This document shows, piece by piece, positions 47,008 through 55,889 of a stretch of 64,000 nt of DNA. This DNA is from Marivirga aurantiaca (GTDB lineage Bacteria > Bacteroidota > Bacteroidia > Cytophagales > Cyclobacteriaceae). The notes under the pieces are model-generated. The model saw nothing but the letters and a program-made list of their open reading frames with translations, was not told where the DNA came from and did no database searches. The DNA lies in contig NZ_JAEQBW010000002.1 in the NCBI RefSeq assembly GCF_016679925.1, positions 1 to 64,000 of the forward strand. The letters are read 5' to 3'. A program made the translations under genes and the position numbers. Each line of letters opens with the position of its first letter. The first letter of the stretch is position 1.

Positions 47008-48154
47008 AAAGGTAGTTATATTTGTTTTTTATCAAACTAAGAGTCAAGCGAATGGGGGGGTTAATAGTTTATGGCAGCTAATTAAATCATTCGATGCTAT
47101 TAGCCCTATTTTAATAACTAATGCTCGTACTAAAGTGGTCGAAGAGGCTGAAAGTTTAGGTTTTGAGGTGTTAATTACCACTAGTAGAGATTCTTTCAGT
47201 GTATTTGCAAGGATTTTTAATTTATTTTTTTGGTCTTCAAGCATACTAAAAACAGTAATTCAACATCGAGTTAGTGCCATCCACTTTAATGATATCATTG
47301 CATTATCTTATGGGGTTTTAGTAGCAAAAGTGCTTAAAGTATTCCATTTTCGGCATAAGCTAAAACTGATTTTTAATATACGTGATGTATTTGAGCCCCA
47401 ATTAGCCTATACAAAAAAATGGAAACTAGTTAATTTTTGTGATGAGATTATTGTTTTGTCAAATTCCATGAAAGAACAATTGTATCTAAGATTACCTTTA
47501 AAGAATATAAAGTATTGGCAAGATCATATGCATGCCATTTACAGTATAGTTGATTTGGAAAGGTTTTGTCCTGTTGGTGAGGAAAAGCAGCAAGACATTA
47601 AACATCAACTTTCATTGGATCCAACTCAATTACATTGGGCGTATGTGGCTACATTTAATACAAAAAAGAATCAATTGGGCTTTATAAAAGAATTGCAAGA
47701 AGAGTTAAAGACGCATAATGTAATTGTTCATTTTGTGGGTGATATTAATACTTATGCTCATAAGTGTCAGACATTAGTCAAAGAGTTAGGACTTCAAGAT
47801 AAATGTGTATTTCATGGTTATTACAGTAGTATAGAGGATTTTTATCGTGCAACTGATTTGACTATTGTGCCTACAAAAAGAGAAGGATTGGCTCGTTGTA
47901 TGATTGAGAGTTTAGCTTGTAAAGGAACAGTGGTCTCTTTTGATGTTAGCAGCGCTGAGGAAATATTAATTGCCAATGATTGCGGATTAGTTGTGCCTCA
48001 AGGTAATTATGAGCTGTTTTTTGAACAGGCATATCACCTCAGTCAAAATAAATCACAAATGGATAGATTTTCAAAAAACGGTCGTAATTTAGCCAATCAG
48101 TTATTTTCAAAACAAGCTATAGTAGCTAGCTATCAAAATATCTATCTAAATTGA
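47000..48154 (+). CDS. Glycosyltransferase family 4 protein
   Basis: A 384-residue GT-B enzyme. The N-terminal acceptor domain begins VVIFVFYQTKSQANGGVNSL. The donor domain contains HWAYVATFNTKKNQLGFIKE, VHFVGDIN, KCVFHGYYSSIEDFYRATDL and PTKREGLARCMIESLACKGT, with the conserved Glu pair of family 4. It overlaps the preceding gene by 8 bp and the polymerase gene by 4 bp. Confidence 0.84.
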   Translation: MVKKVVIFVFYQTKSQANGGVNSLWQLIKSFDAISPILITNARTKVVEEAESLGFEVLITTSRDSFSVFARIFNLFFWSSSILKTVIQHRVSAIHFNDIIALSYGVLVAKVLKVFHFRHKLKLIFNIRDVFEPQLAYTKKWKLVNFCDEIIVLSNSMKEQLYLRLPLKNIKYWQDHMHAIYSIVDLERFCPVGEEKQQDIKHQLSLDPTQLHWAYVATFNTKKNQLGFIKELQEELKTHNVIVHFVGDINTYAHKCQTLVKELGLQDKCVFHGYYSSIEDFYRATDLTIVPTKREGLARCMIESLACKGTVVSFDVSSAEEILIANDCGLVVPQGNYELFFEQAYHLSQNKSQMDRFSKNGRNLANQLFSKQAIVASYQNIYLN

Positions 48155-49569
48155 TCAATAAATTTAACGTTTATGTTGAGATCCCCCGGCTATTGAAAGC
48201 ATGGGTGATATTCTATTTTATTTCTTATAATCTGACAAATAACATACTTCAATTATTTTATGAAGACAATTTAAGTGCATCGCTGTTGGCTATTGTATTC
48301 CTAAGAATTACACATGGTTTATTGGTATTAATTCCTTTTTTTATTGCCCGATTTGGAATGTTGCATCTTCTTGTTTTCCCCTATCTACTTGGTCAGCTCA
48401 AGTCAGTTGCACAAAATCCCTTGGGCTTATTTTCATATAACTTTCAAGATGGGGTAGCAGTACAAACCACCTCTCTTGGGGAATTTCCTTATGATGTTTT
48501 GGTTTCCTTAAACCTAGAGAAGGAATTTTATTCTCTTCTGTGGTTGATTTTTATGTATGCCGGTTTTTTCTTTTACAAAGGGTATATCAAATTAAATTTG
48601 AATCAAATAAACTTAAATGGATTTTCATCTCGCATACAATGGGTTGCCTTTGCTTACTTTTTATTTATTTTTACTTTTTTTTCTTATACCAACGGAATTA
48701 CCGCTTGGATTTCAGAATGGGGGGCAGCAGGGGGTAGGCATGAAGCTACGGAGGGCTTAGGCCCAATTTTAAGGATATTTCAAGTGACATTTATTGTTCC
48801 TTTAGTTTGGTATTTACTTGAGGGGAAAAAAGCAATGAAGAACCCAATCTTTATTACTATATTTCTTATGGCCATCATTATTGGTTTTTTAACTACAGGT
48901 TCTAGATCTTCAGTTGTTGTAGTGTTAGTCGTTTTTTTAGTGGCCTATATTATCAAAACCAGAAAAATCCCTAAAATTTCATCAGTTTTTGCTGGTATCT
49001 TAGCAGTTCTCTTATTTGGTTTGCTGGGACAAATAAGAACAGCCTCTACCTTTAATCAAGGTAAATGGAGCTGGTCAGATATTGAATTTGATTTTCAGTC
49101 AAATTTGGACAGGGCTGCAGACGAATCTGAAGCTTGGAGAAGTTTAGGAGCTGATTTGGCAACTTATGTTACGGTACCAGAAAGAATTGATTTTCTTTAT
49201 GGCAAAACCTATATGGCGGCAATAGCTTTTTGGCTCCCTCGAGCTATATGGAAGGACAAGCCTCATGGAGTTGGTTACTATACAGGGCGAGAAATATATG
49301 GAGCAGGAAATGGAGTACCTCCAGGTCCTATCGCTGAAGCTTATTGGAATTTTGGTTTTCCTGGTATAGTTATCCTAAGTTTTATTTATGGTATGGGAAT
49401 AAGTTTAATTTCTAGAACATATGAGATATATTATCGGTCTCCTGGAGTAGTAGCTATTTATATTCTGATAATTGCTACAGGCTTTAGCTTTTCTTCTTTG
49501 GGCTTAACCACAATTTTTCAAACCGTATTGATCTCTTATTTTATAATGCGTGTTTTAAAAGTAATTTGA
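48151..49569 (+). CDS. Wzy-like O-antigen/polysaccharide polymerase
   Basis: A 472-residue polytopic membrane protein with about 10-11 hydrophobic spans (for example AWVIFYFISYN, FLRITHGLLVLIPFFIARFG, WVAFAYFLFIFTFFSY, SSVVVVLVVFLVAYII). It has a large periplasmic loop rich in charged residues between about 290 and 390. The layout, with PRAIWKDKPHGVGYYTGREI near the loop and a final GLTTIFQTVLISYF span, fits Wzy/oligosaccharide-repeat polymerases. The start is TTG at 48151, overlapping the previous stop as TTGA. It implies that repeat units are polymerised in the periplasm (Wzy-dependent pathway). Confidence 0.72.
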   Translation: MINKFNVYVEIPRLLKAWVIFYFISYNLTNNILQLFYEDNLSASLLAIVFLRITHGLLVLIPFFIARFGMLHLLVFPYLLGQLKSVAQNPLGLFSYNFQDGVAVQTTSLGEFPYDVLVSLNLEKEFYSLLWLIFMYAGFFFYKGYIKLNLNQINLNGFSSRIQWVAFAYFLFIFTFFSYTNGITAWISEWGAAGGRHEATEGLGPILRIFQVTFIVPLVWYLLEGKKAMKNPIFITIFLMAIIIGFLTTGSRSSVVVVLVVFLVAYIIKTRKIPKISSVFAGILAVLLFGLLGQIRTASTFNQGKWSWSDIEFDFQSNLDRAADESEAWRSLGADLATYVTVPERIDFLYGKTYMAAIAFWLPRAIWKDKPHGVGYYTGREIYGAGNGVPPGPIAEAYWNFGFPGIVILSFIYGMGISLISRTYEIYYRSPGVVAIYILIIATGFSFSSLGLTTIFQTVLISYFIMRVLKVI

Positions 49570-49579
49570 GTAGAATAAT

Positions 49580-50458
49580 ATGAAATTGCAGCCAAATCTC
49601 TTCTTACTAGGCCTTCCAAAATGTGGTACAAGCACTTTTTTTGATCAATTATGCAAACACAGTGCTATTGAAGGGACCAATCCAAAAGAGACTTTTCAAC
49701 TATTGGATGAGGATAGTGAATTGATAACATTAAAGAAACATGATAGTTGGAAACATGTAATGCCTCATTCATCAGATCAGGTATCATATGTACTGGAAGG
49801 AAGCACCCATACCATTTTTCAGAAAATGGCTCCTGAATACTTCAAAAGGAATCCTGAAGTAAAAGGTATCATTGTATTGAGGGATCCTGTAAAAAGAATT
49901 TATTCATCATTTAATTTCACAAAGTATAACCTCAACTCTATAAACCCCATAATTTCATTTGATGCTTATGTTAATGATTTACTAGCTGATGCGGATTTCC
50001 AGTACATAAAAAATGAAGTAAGTAGGTTTGTTTTGTCCCATGAGCTATACTATTCGAAATATGACTATGTATTACAGTCCTGGCAGTCACTTATTAAAGA
50101 AGGAAGAGTTAAAATAATTATCTTTGAAGCTTTGATAGATTCTCCGGAAGATATTTATCGTGACTTGTTTAATTGGTTAGCAATTACTCAGGAAAAAATA
50201 TGGGAGACAAAAGCTAAAAATACTACTTTGCAACCGAAGAAAGAATGGTTGCACCAACTAGCAGTTATTGTCAATAAAAAAGTTTATAATTGGCGAGTTT
50301 TTCAACCTATCAAAAAGTTATACAAGTCAAATATGACTAAAGTACACCATGCAACTGAGGAGGATTTAAAAGCCATGAATAAATTAAGAGGGGCTTTGAA
50401 CGATAGTATTGAAAATCTCAATAGACAATTCGGTATTGATACATCATATTGGAAATAA
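49580..50458 (+). CDS. Sulfotransferase family protein 3 (heparan N-sulfotransferase-like)
   Basis: The 292-residue protein begins with NLFLLGLPKCGTSTFFDQL (6-24), the PAPS-binding loop in the LPKCGTS form typical of Sulfotransfer_1/heparan-type enzymes. It has the 3'-phosphate motif KGIIVLRDPVKRIYSSFNF near 97-115 and RVKIIIFEALIDSPEDIYRD near 178. It probably sulfates the glycan in the cytoplasm. It stands 6 bp before the second MBOAT gene. Confidence 0.8.
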   Translation: MKLQPNLFLLGLPKCGTSTFFDQLCKHSAIEGTNPKETFQLLDEDSELITLKKHDSWKHVMPHSSDQVSYVLEGSTHTIFQKMAPEYFKRNPEVKGIIVLRDPVKRIYSSFNFTKYNLNSINPIISFDAYVNDLLADADFQYIKNEVSRFVLSHELYYSKYDYVLQSWQSLIKEGRVKIIIFEALIDSPEDIYRDLFNWLAITQEKIWETKAKNTTLQPKKEWLHQLAVIVNKKVYNWRVFQPIKKLYKSNMTKVHHATEEDLKAMNKLRGALNDSIENLNRQFGIDTSYWK

Positions 50459-50464
50459 AATTAT

Positions 50465-51889
50465 ATGTTATTTAATTCATTTACCTTCTGGATTTTCTTT
50501 ACGCTTTTTTTTATGGTGTATTGGCTTATCCATCAAAAAAAAGATTTAAGAAACATATGGATATTATTAGCGAGCTATGTTTTCTATAGTTGGTGGGATT
50601 GGCGTTTCCTAAGCCTTATCATCATTAGTACCTTGATAGATTACTTTGTAGCACAACAGATTGACAAAAGTACAGATAGACGTAGAAAAAAGTGGCTATT
50701 GTCGCTATCTGTTATAGCTAACCTGGGCTTTTTGGCTTACTTTAAATATGCTAATTTTTTCATAGATAATTTTGTGGAAGTGCTTCAGACCATTGGGTTT
50801 CAGGCCAACATGAGTACTTTAAACATTATTTTGCCGGTAGGTATTTCATTTTATACTTTTCAAACGATGTCTTATACTATTGATGTATACAGACAGAAGA
50901 TGCCTGCAACCAGTCGCATAATTGACTTTGCAGCATATGTTAGTTTTTTTCCTCAATTAGTAGCAGGCCCAATTGAAAGAGCACAGCGATTACTTCCTCA
51001 GTTTTTACAAAAGACTAAGTTTTCATTTAGAAATGCACAAATTGGTACTTCTCAAATTGTGTGGGGACTCTTTAAGAAAATAGTAATAGCAGATAATTGT
51101 GCTATTTATGTTGATCAAATATTTTCAAACTATGCTCAGCAAGATAGTTTAAGTTTAATACTAGGAGCGGTGTTATTCGCCTTTCAAATATATTGTGATT
51201 TTTCGGGTTACTCTGATATCGCAATAGGCTTGTCCAGATTGTTAGGATTCGAATTAATGACCAATTTTAGATATCCATATTTTTCCAGAGATATAGCAGA
51301 ATTTTGGAGAAGATGGCATATCTCCTTATCAACTTGGTTTAGAGATTACTTATATATACCGCTAGGAGGGTCTAAAAATGGTAAGTATTTAGCGTTGAGA
51401 AATATTTTCATCATATTTATTGTTAGTGGATTTTGGCACGGTGCTAACTGGACGTTTATTATTTGGGGTGCTTTACATGCGCTGTATTATGTGCCACTTT
51501 TCATTTTTGGGACCAATAGGAATAATTTAGATGTAATAGCATCTGAAACAATTTTACCCTCTTTTAAATCAATTTTCGGATTAGCAGTTACATTCATTTT
51601 AACTACTTTTGCTTGGGTATTTTTTAGATCCGCCTCTGCTTCAGATGCATTTGATTATATTTCATTGATGTTTCAGTTTCAGAATGTAGGCACTGATTTA
51701 CTTATCCCCATTTTTTTATGGGTAGAAATAATTGTCTTACTATTGATTGATTACTTGAGCAGGAAAAAGGATTTTGTGTTTTTTGAAAATCAATTTATAC
51801 AAATACTTTTCTTGATAGCTACCATTATACAGCTTATACTATTTGGATATTATGAGAGTGACCAAAGTTTCATCTATTTTCAGTTCTGA
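50465..51889 (+). CDS. MBOAT family O-acyltransferase, second copy
   Basis: A 474-residue polytopic acyltransferase and clear paralogue of the protein at 27360-28793. It shares SYVFYSWWDWRFLSLI, NIILPVGISFYTFQTMSYTI, FPQLVAGPIERAQRLLPQF, EFWRRWHISLSTWFRDYLY, GFWHGANWTFI (catalytic His) and the terminal FIYFQF. The downstream gene, overlapping by 38 bp, encodes another SGNH-like anchored protein, so the locus holds two MBOAT-SGNH pairs about 23 kb apart. Probably each acylates a different position or acceptor. Confidence 0.92.
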   Translation: MLFNSFTFWIFFTLFFMVYWLIHQKKDLRNIWILLASYVFYSWWDWRFLSLIIISTLIDYFVAQQIDKSTDRRRKKWLLSLSVIANLGFLAYFKYANFFIDNFVEVLQTIGFQANMSTLNIILPVGISFYTFQTMSYTIDVYRQKMPATSRIIDFAAYVSFFPQLVAGPIERAQRLLPQFLQKTKFSFRNAQIGTSQIVWGLFKKIVIADNCAIYVDQIFSNYAQQDSLSLILGAVLFAFQIYCDFSGYSDIAIGLSRLLGFELMTNFRYPYFSRDIAEFWRRWHISLSTWFRDYLYIPLGGSKNGKYLALRNIFIIFIVSGFWHGANWTFIIWGALHALYYVPLFIFGTNRNNLDVIASETILPSFKSIFGLAVTFILTTFAWVFFRSASASDAFDYISLMFQFQNVGTDLLIPIFLWVEIIVLLLIDYLSRKKDFVFFENQFIQILFLIATIIQLILFGYYESDQSFIYFQF

Positions 51890-52901
51890 TTTATTTAAGT
51901 ATACTATTTATGTTGCAGGTTTATTTATTTTGCTTTTTCTCGTATTAGAATGCTTTTTCAGATGGATAGTTCCTGCACCTGAATTTCCTGAGCGCGCACT
52001 TGATACCACTTATGATGTTTATAAGTTTGAGCCTAATCAAGAAGGTTTATATACAAGAGGTAGACTAATTGAAGCAAAAGCTGAATGGATTATTAATAAT
52101 GAGGGTTGGAACTCAGAAAAAGAATATGTTAAGGGTGCTCATATAATTCCTATTATTGGTGATTCCTATGTCCAAACACTTTTTTTTAATCCTGAAAACC
52201 ATTTGTATAATCTATTTCAAGAGGCCGATCCAGTACATGATTATTATGCTTTTGGTATTCAAGGTGCATCTTTATCCCAATATCTTAATATTTTGAAATA
52301 TACTGTAACACAGTTTGATGTTGATTCAGCTATAATCGTAATTGACGAAAAAGATATCATTGAATCTATTACCAATCTGTCAAGTATGCCTAGGAATATG
52401 CAATTGAAAATAAAAGGTGATGAAATTCAGGAAGTTCCTCCTACCTATTTTGAACATCCTTTGCGTCAGTTCATTAAGAACTTCGCCACTTTTAGATACT
52501 TTTATATGAATTTTGAATTTCAATTAGATGTAGGAAATGCAAAGGTGCATAAAAGTAAGAAAGTAATTAAGAAAGCAGATGGTAAAAAACAACAGGCAGT
52601 GAATTACATAATTGATGAAATGTTAAAAATTAAACCTGACCTAGTTTTATGTTTTATACTTGACGCAGATAGAAAAGCTATTTATAAAGGTGAAGAAAAG
52701 GAGAATTCTGATTATTATCCTTACTTTAAAAATTATCATGACAATGAAAGAGTAGTATTGCTGGACTTACAAGATACCTTGCAAAATCATTATCAAAAGT
52801 ATCAACAGAAATTTGAACTTTCCGAATCAGATCACCACTGGAATTTGCCTACTTATAAATTGATTGTAAATAAAACCATCGCAGATTTTGTTGAAAAATA
52901 A
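51852..52901 (+). CDS. SGNH-like membrane-anchored protein, partner of MBOAT 2
   Basis: An N-terminal anchor (KYTIYVAGLFILLFLVLECF, about 17-36) precedes an extracytoplasmic domain: IIPIIGDSYVQTLFF carries the GDS-type Ser near 100-105, and SESDHHWNLPTYKLIVNKTI near the C-terminus carries the Asp-x-x-His-type pair in the form SDHHWN. This is the arrangement of AlgJ/AlgX-like SGNH domains in glycan acetylation. ATG 51852 is chosen over TTG 51843. It shares almost no sequence with the first SGNH-like protein (28915-29967) beyond the anchor and motif blocks. Confidence 0.7.
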   Translation: MRVTKVSSIFSSDLFKYTIYVAGLFILLFLVLECFFRWIVPAPEFPERALDTTYDVYKFEPNQEGLYTRGRLIEAKAEWIINNEGWNSEKEYVKGAHIIPIIGDSYVQTLFFNPENHLYNLFQEADPVHDYYAFGIQGASLSQYLNILKYTVTQFDVDSAIIVIDEKDIIESITNLSSMPRNMQLKIKGDEIQEVPPTYFEHPLRQFIKNFATFRYFYMNFEFQLDVGNAKVHKSKKVIKKADGKKQQAVNYIIDEMLKIKPDLVLCFILDADRKAIYKGEEKENSDYYPYFKNYHDNERVVLLDLQDTLQNHYQKYQQKFELSESDHHWNLPTYKLIVNKTIADFVEK

Positions 52902-54018
52902 ACCTAAGAAGAAAATAGTCTTTTTCTCCTCTAAAATTGATAGCGGTGGAGCAGAAAAACACCTGGTCAGGTTGATAAATGCATTAGCTAGTAAATCCAA
53001 TTTAGAGCTTACCTTGATAGTAACAGTCGCTGGAGGGAATTATGAATCTCTATTAAATCAAAATATTCGTCTTATTCCTTTACTAAATCAAAGTGGTTCC
53101 TATACAGCTTCAATGGTTAAGGCTTTTCTATTGTTAAAAAAGAAAATAAAAGAAATACAGCCAGATCTTATCTTTAGTATTCAAGATGGTCCTAATGTGG
53201 TCATGCTGATGCGTACATTTTTCTCTAACATACCTGTTTTAATTGGTGTACAAAATAATCCAATTATTGATTTAAATAGAACGCCTATTACAAGGGCTAT
53301 CAAATGGATAGCTACTAAGCTTTACCCTAGAGCTAAACATATGATTTCTCTGTCTTCAGGCGTTGCTTCTGATTATCTTCACTTAATTCCAAAATTGCAG
53401 GGAAAAATAACTGTTGTACCAAATGTAGGCTGGCCAGAGACTGTAAAACCTAAGGAGGACGTGGTATATGAAAAACCAGTACAACTTCTGGCAGTTGGCC
53501 GTTTGGAAGAACAAAAAGATTACGCAACATTTTTTAATGCTTTAGCACTATTGAAACAAAAGAATCAATCATTCAAGCTGACAATATTAGGTAGAGGGGC
53601 AAAGGAGGCGGAATTAAAAAGGCTTAGTCTGAAATTAGATCTAAATGATGATATAGAATTTAAAGGATTTACTTCTGATGTCTCAACTTACTTTTACAAT
53701 AGTGATATATTTGTACTGAGTTCTAAGTGGGAGGGTTTTGGTAATGTGATTGTAGAAGCTATGGCTCATGGTCTACCAGTAATTTCCTCAGATTGCCCGC
53801 ATGGTCCTTCGGAAATCATTGAGAACAGAAAAAATGGTCTCTTGTTCGAAGTAGGTAATGCTATGCAGTTATCAGAATATATCCAAGAGCTTACTCAAAA
53901 TGAATTATTAAGAAAAGAGTTGATGGTAAATGGTTTGGAGAGGGCTAATATGTATAAGCCTGAGAAAATCGCAGAACGATATTACAAAATATTTGATGAA
54001 TTTCTATGTGTGGAATAG
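52888..54018 (+). CDS. Glycosyltransferase family 4 protein
   Basis: A 376-residue GT-B enzyme: KKIVFFSSKIDSGGAEKHLV at the N-terminus (the SGGAE/GGAE loop is typical of family 4), AKHMISLSSGVASDYLHLIP, then the donor domain LLAVGRLEEQKDYATFFNAL, LTILGRGAKEAELKRL and SSKWEGFGNVIVEAMAHGLP. The start must be TTG (52888 or 52891), as no in-frame ATG lies near the conserved N-terminus. It overlaps the SGNH-like gene by 14 bp and asnB by 13 bp. Confidence 0.87.
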   Translation: MLKNKPKKKIVFFSSKIDSGGAEKHLVRLINALASKSNLELTLIVTVAGGNYESLLNQNIRLIPLLNQSGSYTASMVKAFLLLKKKIKEIQPDLIFSIQDGPNVVMLMRTFFSNIPVLIGVQNNPIIDLNRTPITRAIKWIATKLYPRAKHMISLSSGVASDYLHLIPKLQGKITVVPNVGWPETVKPKEDVVYEKPVQLLAVGRLEEQKDYATFFNALALLKQKNQSFKLTILGRGAKEAELKRLSLKLDLNDDIEFKGFTSDVSTYFYNSDIFVLSSKWEGFGNVIVEAMAHGLPVISSDCPHGPSEIIENRKNGLLFEVGNAMQLSEYIQELTQNELLRKELMVNGLERANMYKPEKIAERYYKIFDEFLCVE

Positions 54019-55889
54019 CTGGCTTTATTGACTTTACCAAAGTAACGGCCAATAAAGATTATTTGCGGGCAATTACTGATACTCTTGCAAAAAGAGGCCC
54101 TGATGGAGCTGGTTATCAATTAATAGATAATCAGTATGCACGGATAGGTTTTGGGCATAGAAGGCTTTCGATTATTGATTTATCTGATAATGCGAAGCAG
54201 CCTATGTTTAATAAAAAGCATCAAAGCTGGATAACTTTCAATGGGGAAATATACAATCATGAGCGTTTAAAGTATGAGTTACTTCCACAAGAGGAGTTTA
54301 TTTCAACATCTGATACAGAGGTGTTATTAAAGTTACTGGATGAATTTGGTACGGAAAGTTTGCAGTCTGTATCAGGTATGTTTGCCTTTGCCTATTACAA
54401 AGAATCCGAAAATAAAGTTTTGTTAGCTAGAGATCCTTTAGGAGTAAAACCTTTATATTATAGCTTCGAGAATGATGTTTTTCAATTTGGCTCAGAATTG
54501 AAACCATTTCATTTGGCCACATATTTTCAACTTAAAATTGATCATGAGGCTGTTCATGAATATTTGAAACTAGGTTATATTAATGCGCCTAGATCCATTT
54601 ATAAGAATGTAAAAAAACTCTCACCAGGTAGTTATATTGAAATCAACTTAGCGAATCAAGCAATTACTGAAAAAAAATACTGGCATATATATAATGCCTA
54701 TCAAACACAAAACACGAAAGATGATCAGGATATTTTCGAGGCTTTTAAAAAAGTAGCTGACGAAGCTTTTAGCAATAGGTTAGTAGCGGATGTTGAGGTT
54801 AGTTCTTTTTTAAGCGGTGGGATAGATAGTTCTTTGGTGACAGCAGTGGTGAAAAAATATAATCCTACATTAAATACTTATACCATAGGTTTTAAGGATG
54901 AGAAATTTGATGAATCTTCTTATGCTAAAAAGATAGCATCCTCACTTCAATTAATTAATAAAACTAAAATATTAGAAGAACGCGACTTCTTAAATTACGT
55001 GAATTATTTACCTGAAGTGTATGATGAGCCATTAGCTGATAATTCTTGTATTCCAACTATGATCCTTTGTGAGTTTGCTTCTCAAAATGTAAAAGTAGCT
55101 CTATCTTCAGATGGTGGTGATGAAGCTTTCTTTGGGTACAATAAATTCATCTTTATAAAAAAAATACGAGATAATTATTCTAATAGTTGGGTGAGAAAAT
55201 CAATTATGGCAATCTTATGGCTGTCCTTGCCGTTTGTGAAAATATTTGATGGTCTTATTTATAACTTTTATTCCAGAGTATTAAAGTTAAGAGATATATT
55301 TCGAGCTAAGACCTATGTTGGAGCACTGAAGGCTTATGAAACTGTTTTTACTCCACAGGAAATAAGTAAATTGACAGGGATTAAATTAGCTGATATTCAA
55401 AGTGAGGAAGATTCTTTACCTAATGACATAACTTCCTTAATGCCATATACTTATCAATATTATTTACCAAGTATACTTACTAAAGTAGATAGAGCAAGTA
55501 TGTTTTTTAGTTTGGAAGTAAGGGACCCTATGTTGGATAAAAACTTTGTTGAATTTGCAGCTCAAGTACCATTTCATTTAAAGTATCATCAACAAAAATC
55601 TAAAATTTTATTAAAACAATATCTTGCAGAATTTATTAACCCAGATGTTTTTGAACGTCCAAAAAAAGGCTTCAACATACCTGTATATAAGTGGATGAGA
55701 GGAGAACTCAATCTTGAGTGGAAGGAATTGCTTCAATCCGCAAAATGGGCAGAGTTAGGAATATCAAATCCAAAAGAGATTTTCAAATTGGATAAAAAAT
55801 TGAGTAAAGGGCAGGCAATAAACGCTGATAAGCTTTGGAATATTTACGTTTTACTAAAATGGCATAAATACTGGCATCATGAAAGTTAA
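54006..55889 (+). CDS. asnB: Glutamine-dependent asparagine synthase-like amidotransferase
   Basis: The 627-residue protein has a class II glutaminase domain starting with the catalytic Cys2 (MCGIAGF) and containing RGPDGAG, FGHRRLSIIDLS and FNGEIYNH. A synthetase domain carries the PP-loop SGGIDSS near 270-276 and YYLPSILTKVDRASMFFSLE. Within a glycan cluster such proteins usually amidate a sugar carboxylate (uronic or nonulosonic acid) rather than making free Asn. The epimerase and nonulosonate genes in this locus would supply such carboxylates. The role as a sugar amidotransferase is inferred from context. Confidence 0.88.
   Translation: MCGIAGFIDFTKVTANKDYLRAITDTLAKRGPDGAGYQLIDNQYARIGFGHRRLSIIDLSDNAKQPMFNKKHQSWITFNGEIYNHERLKYELLPQEEFISTSDTEVLLKLLDEFGTESLQSVSGMFAFAYYKESENKVLLARDPLGVKPLYYSFENDVFQFGSELKPFHLATYFQLKIDHEAVHEYLKLGYINAPRSIYKNVKKLSPGSYIEINLANQAITEKKYWHIYNAYQTQNTKDDQDIFEAFKKVADEAFSNRLVADVEVSSFLSGGIDSSLVTAVVKKYNPTLNTYTIGFKDEKFDESSYAKKIASSLQLINKTKILEERDFLNYVNYLPEVYDEPLADNSCIPTMILCEFASQNVKVALSSDGGDEAFFGYNKFIFIKKIRDNYSNSWVRKSIMAILWLSLPFVKIFDGLIYNFYSRVLKLRDIFRAKTYVGALKAYETVFTPQEISKLTGIKLADIQSEEDSLPNDITSLMPYTYQYYLPSILTKVDRASMFFSLEVRDPMLDKNFVEFAAQVPFHLKYHQQKSKILLKQYLAEFINPDVFERPKKGFNIPVYKWMRGELNLEWKELLQSAKWAELGISNPKEIFKLDKKLSKGQAINADKLWNIYVLLKWHKYWHHES

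Noticed and set aside
54006-55889. Housekeeping asparagine synthetase
   Set aside because: The fold fits, but it is embedded with overlaps in a glycan operon, so a sugar-amidating role is more likely; biosynthetic AsnB cannot be fully excluded.
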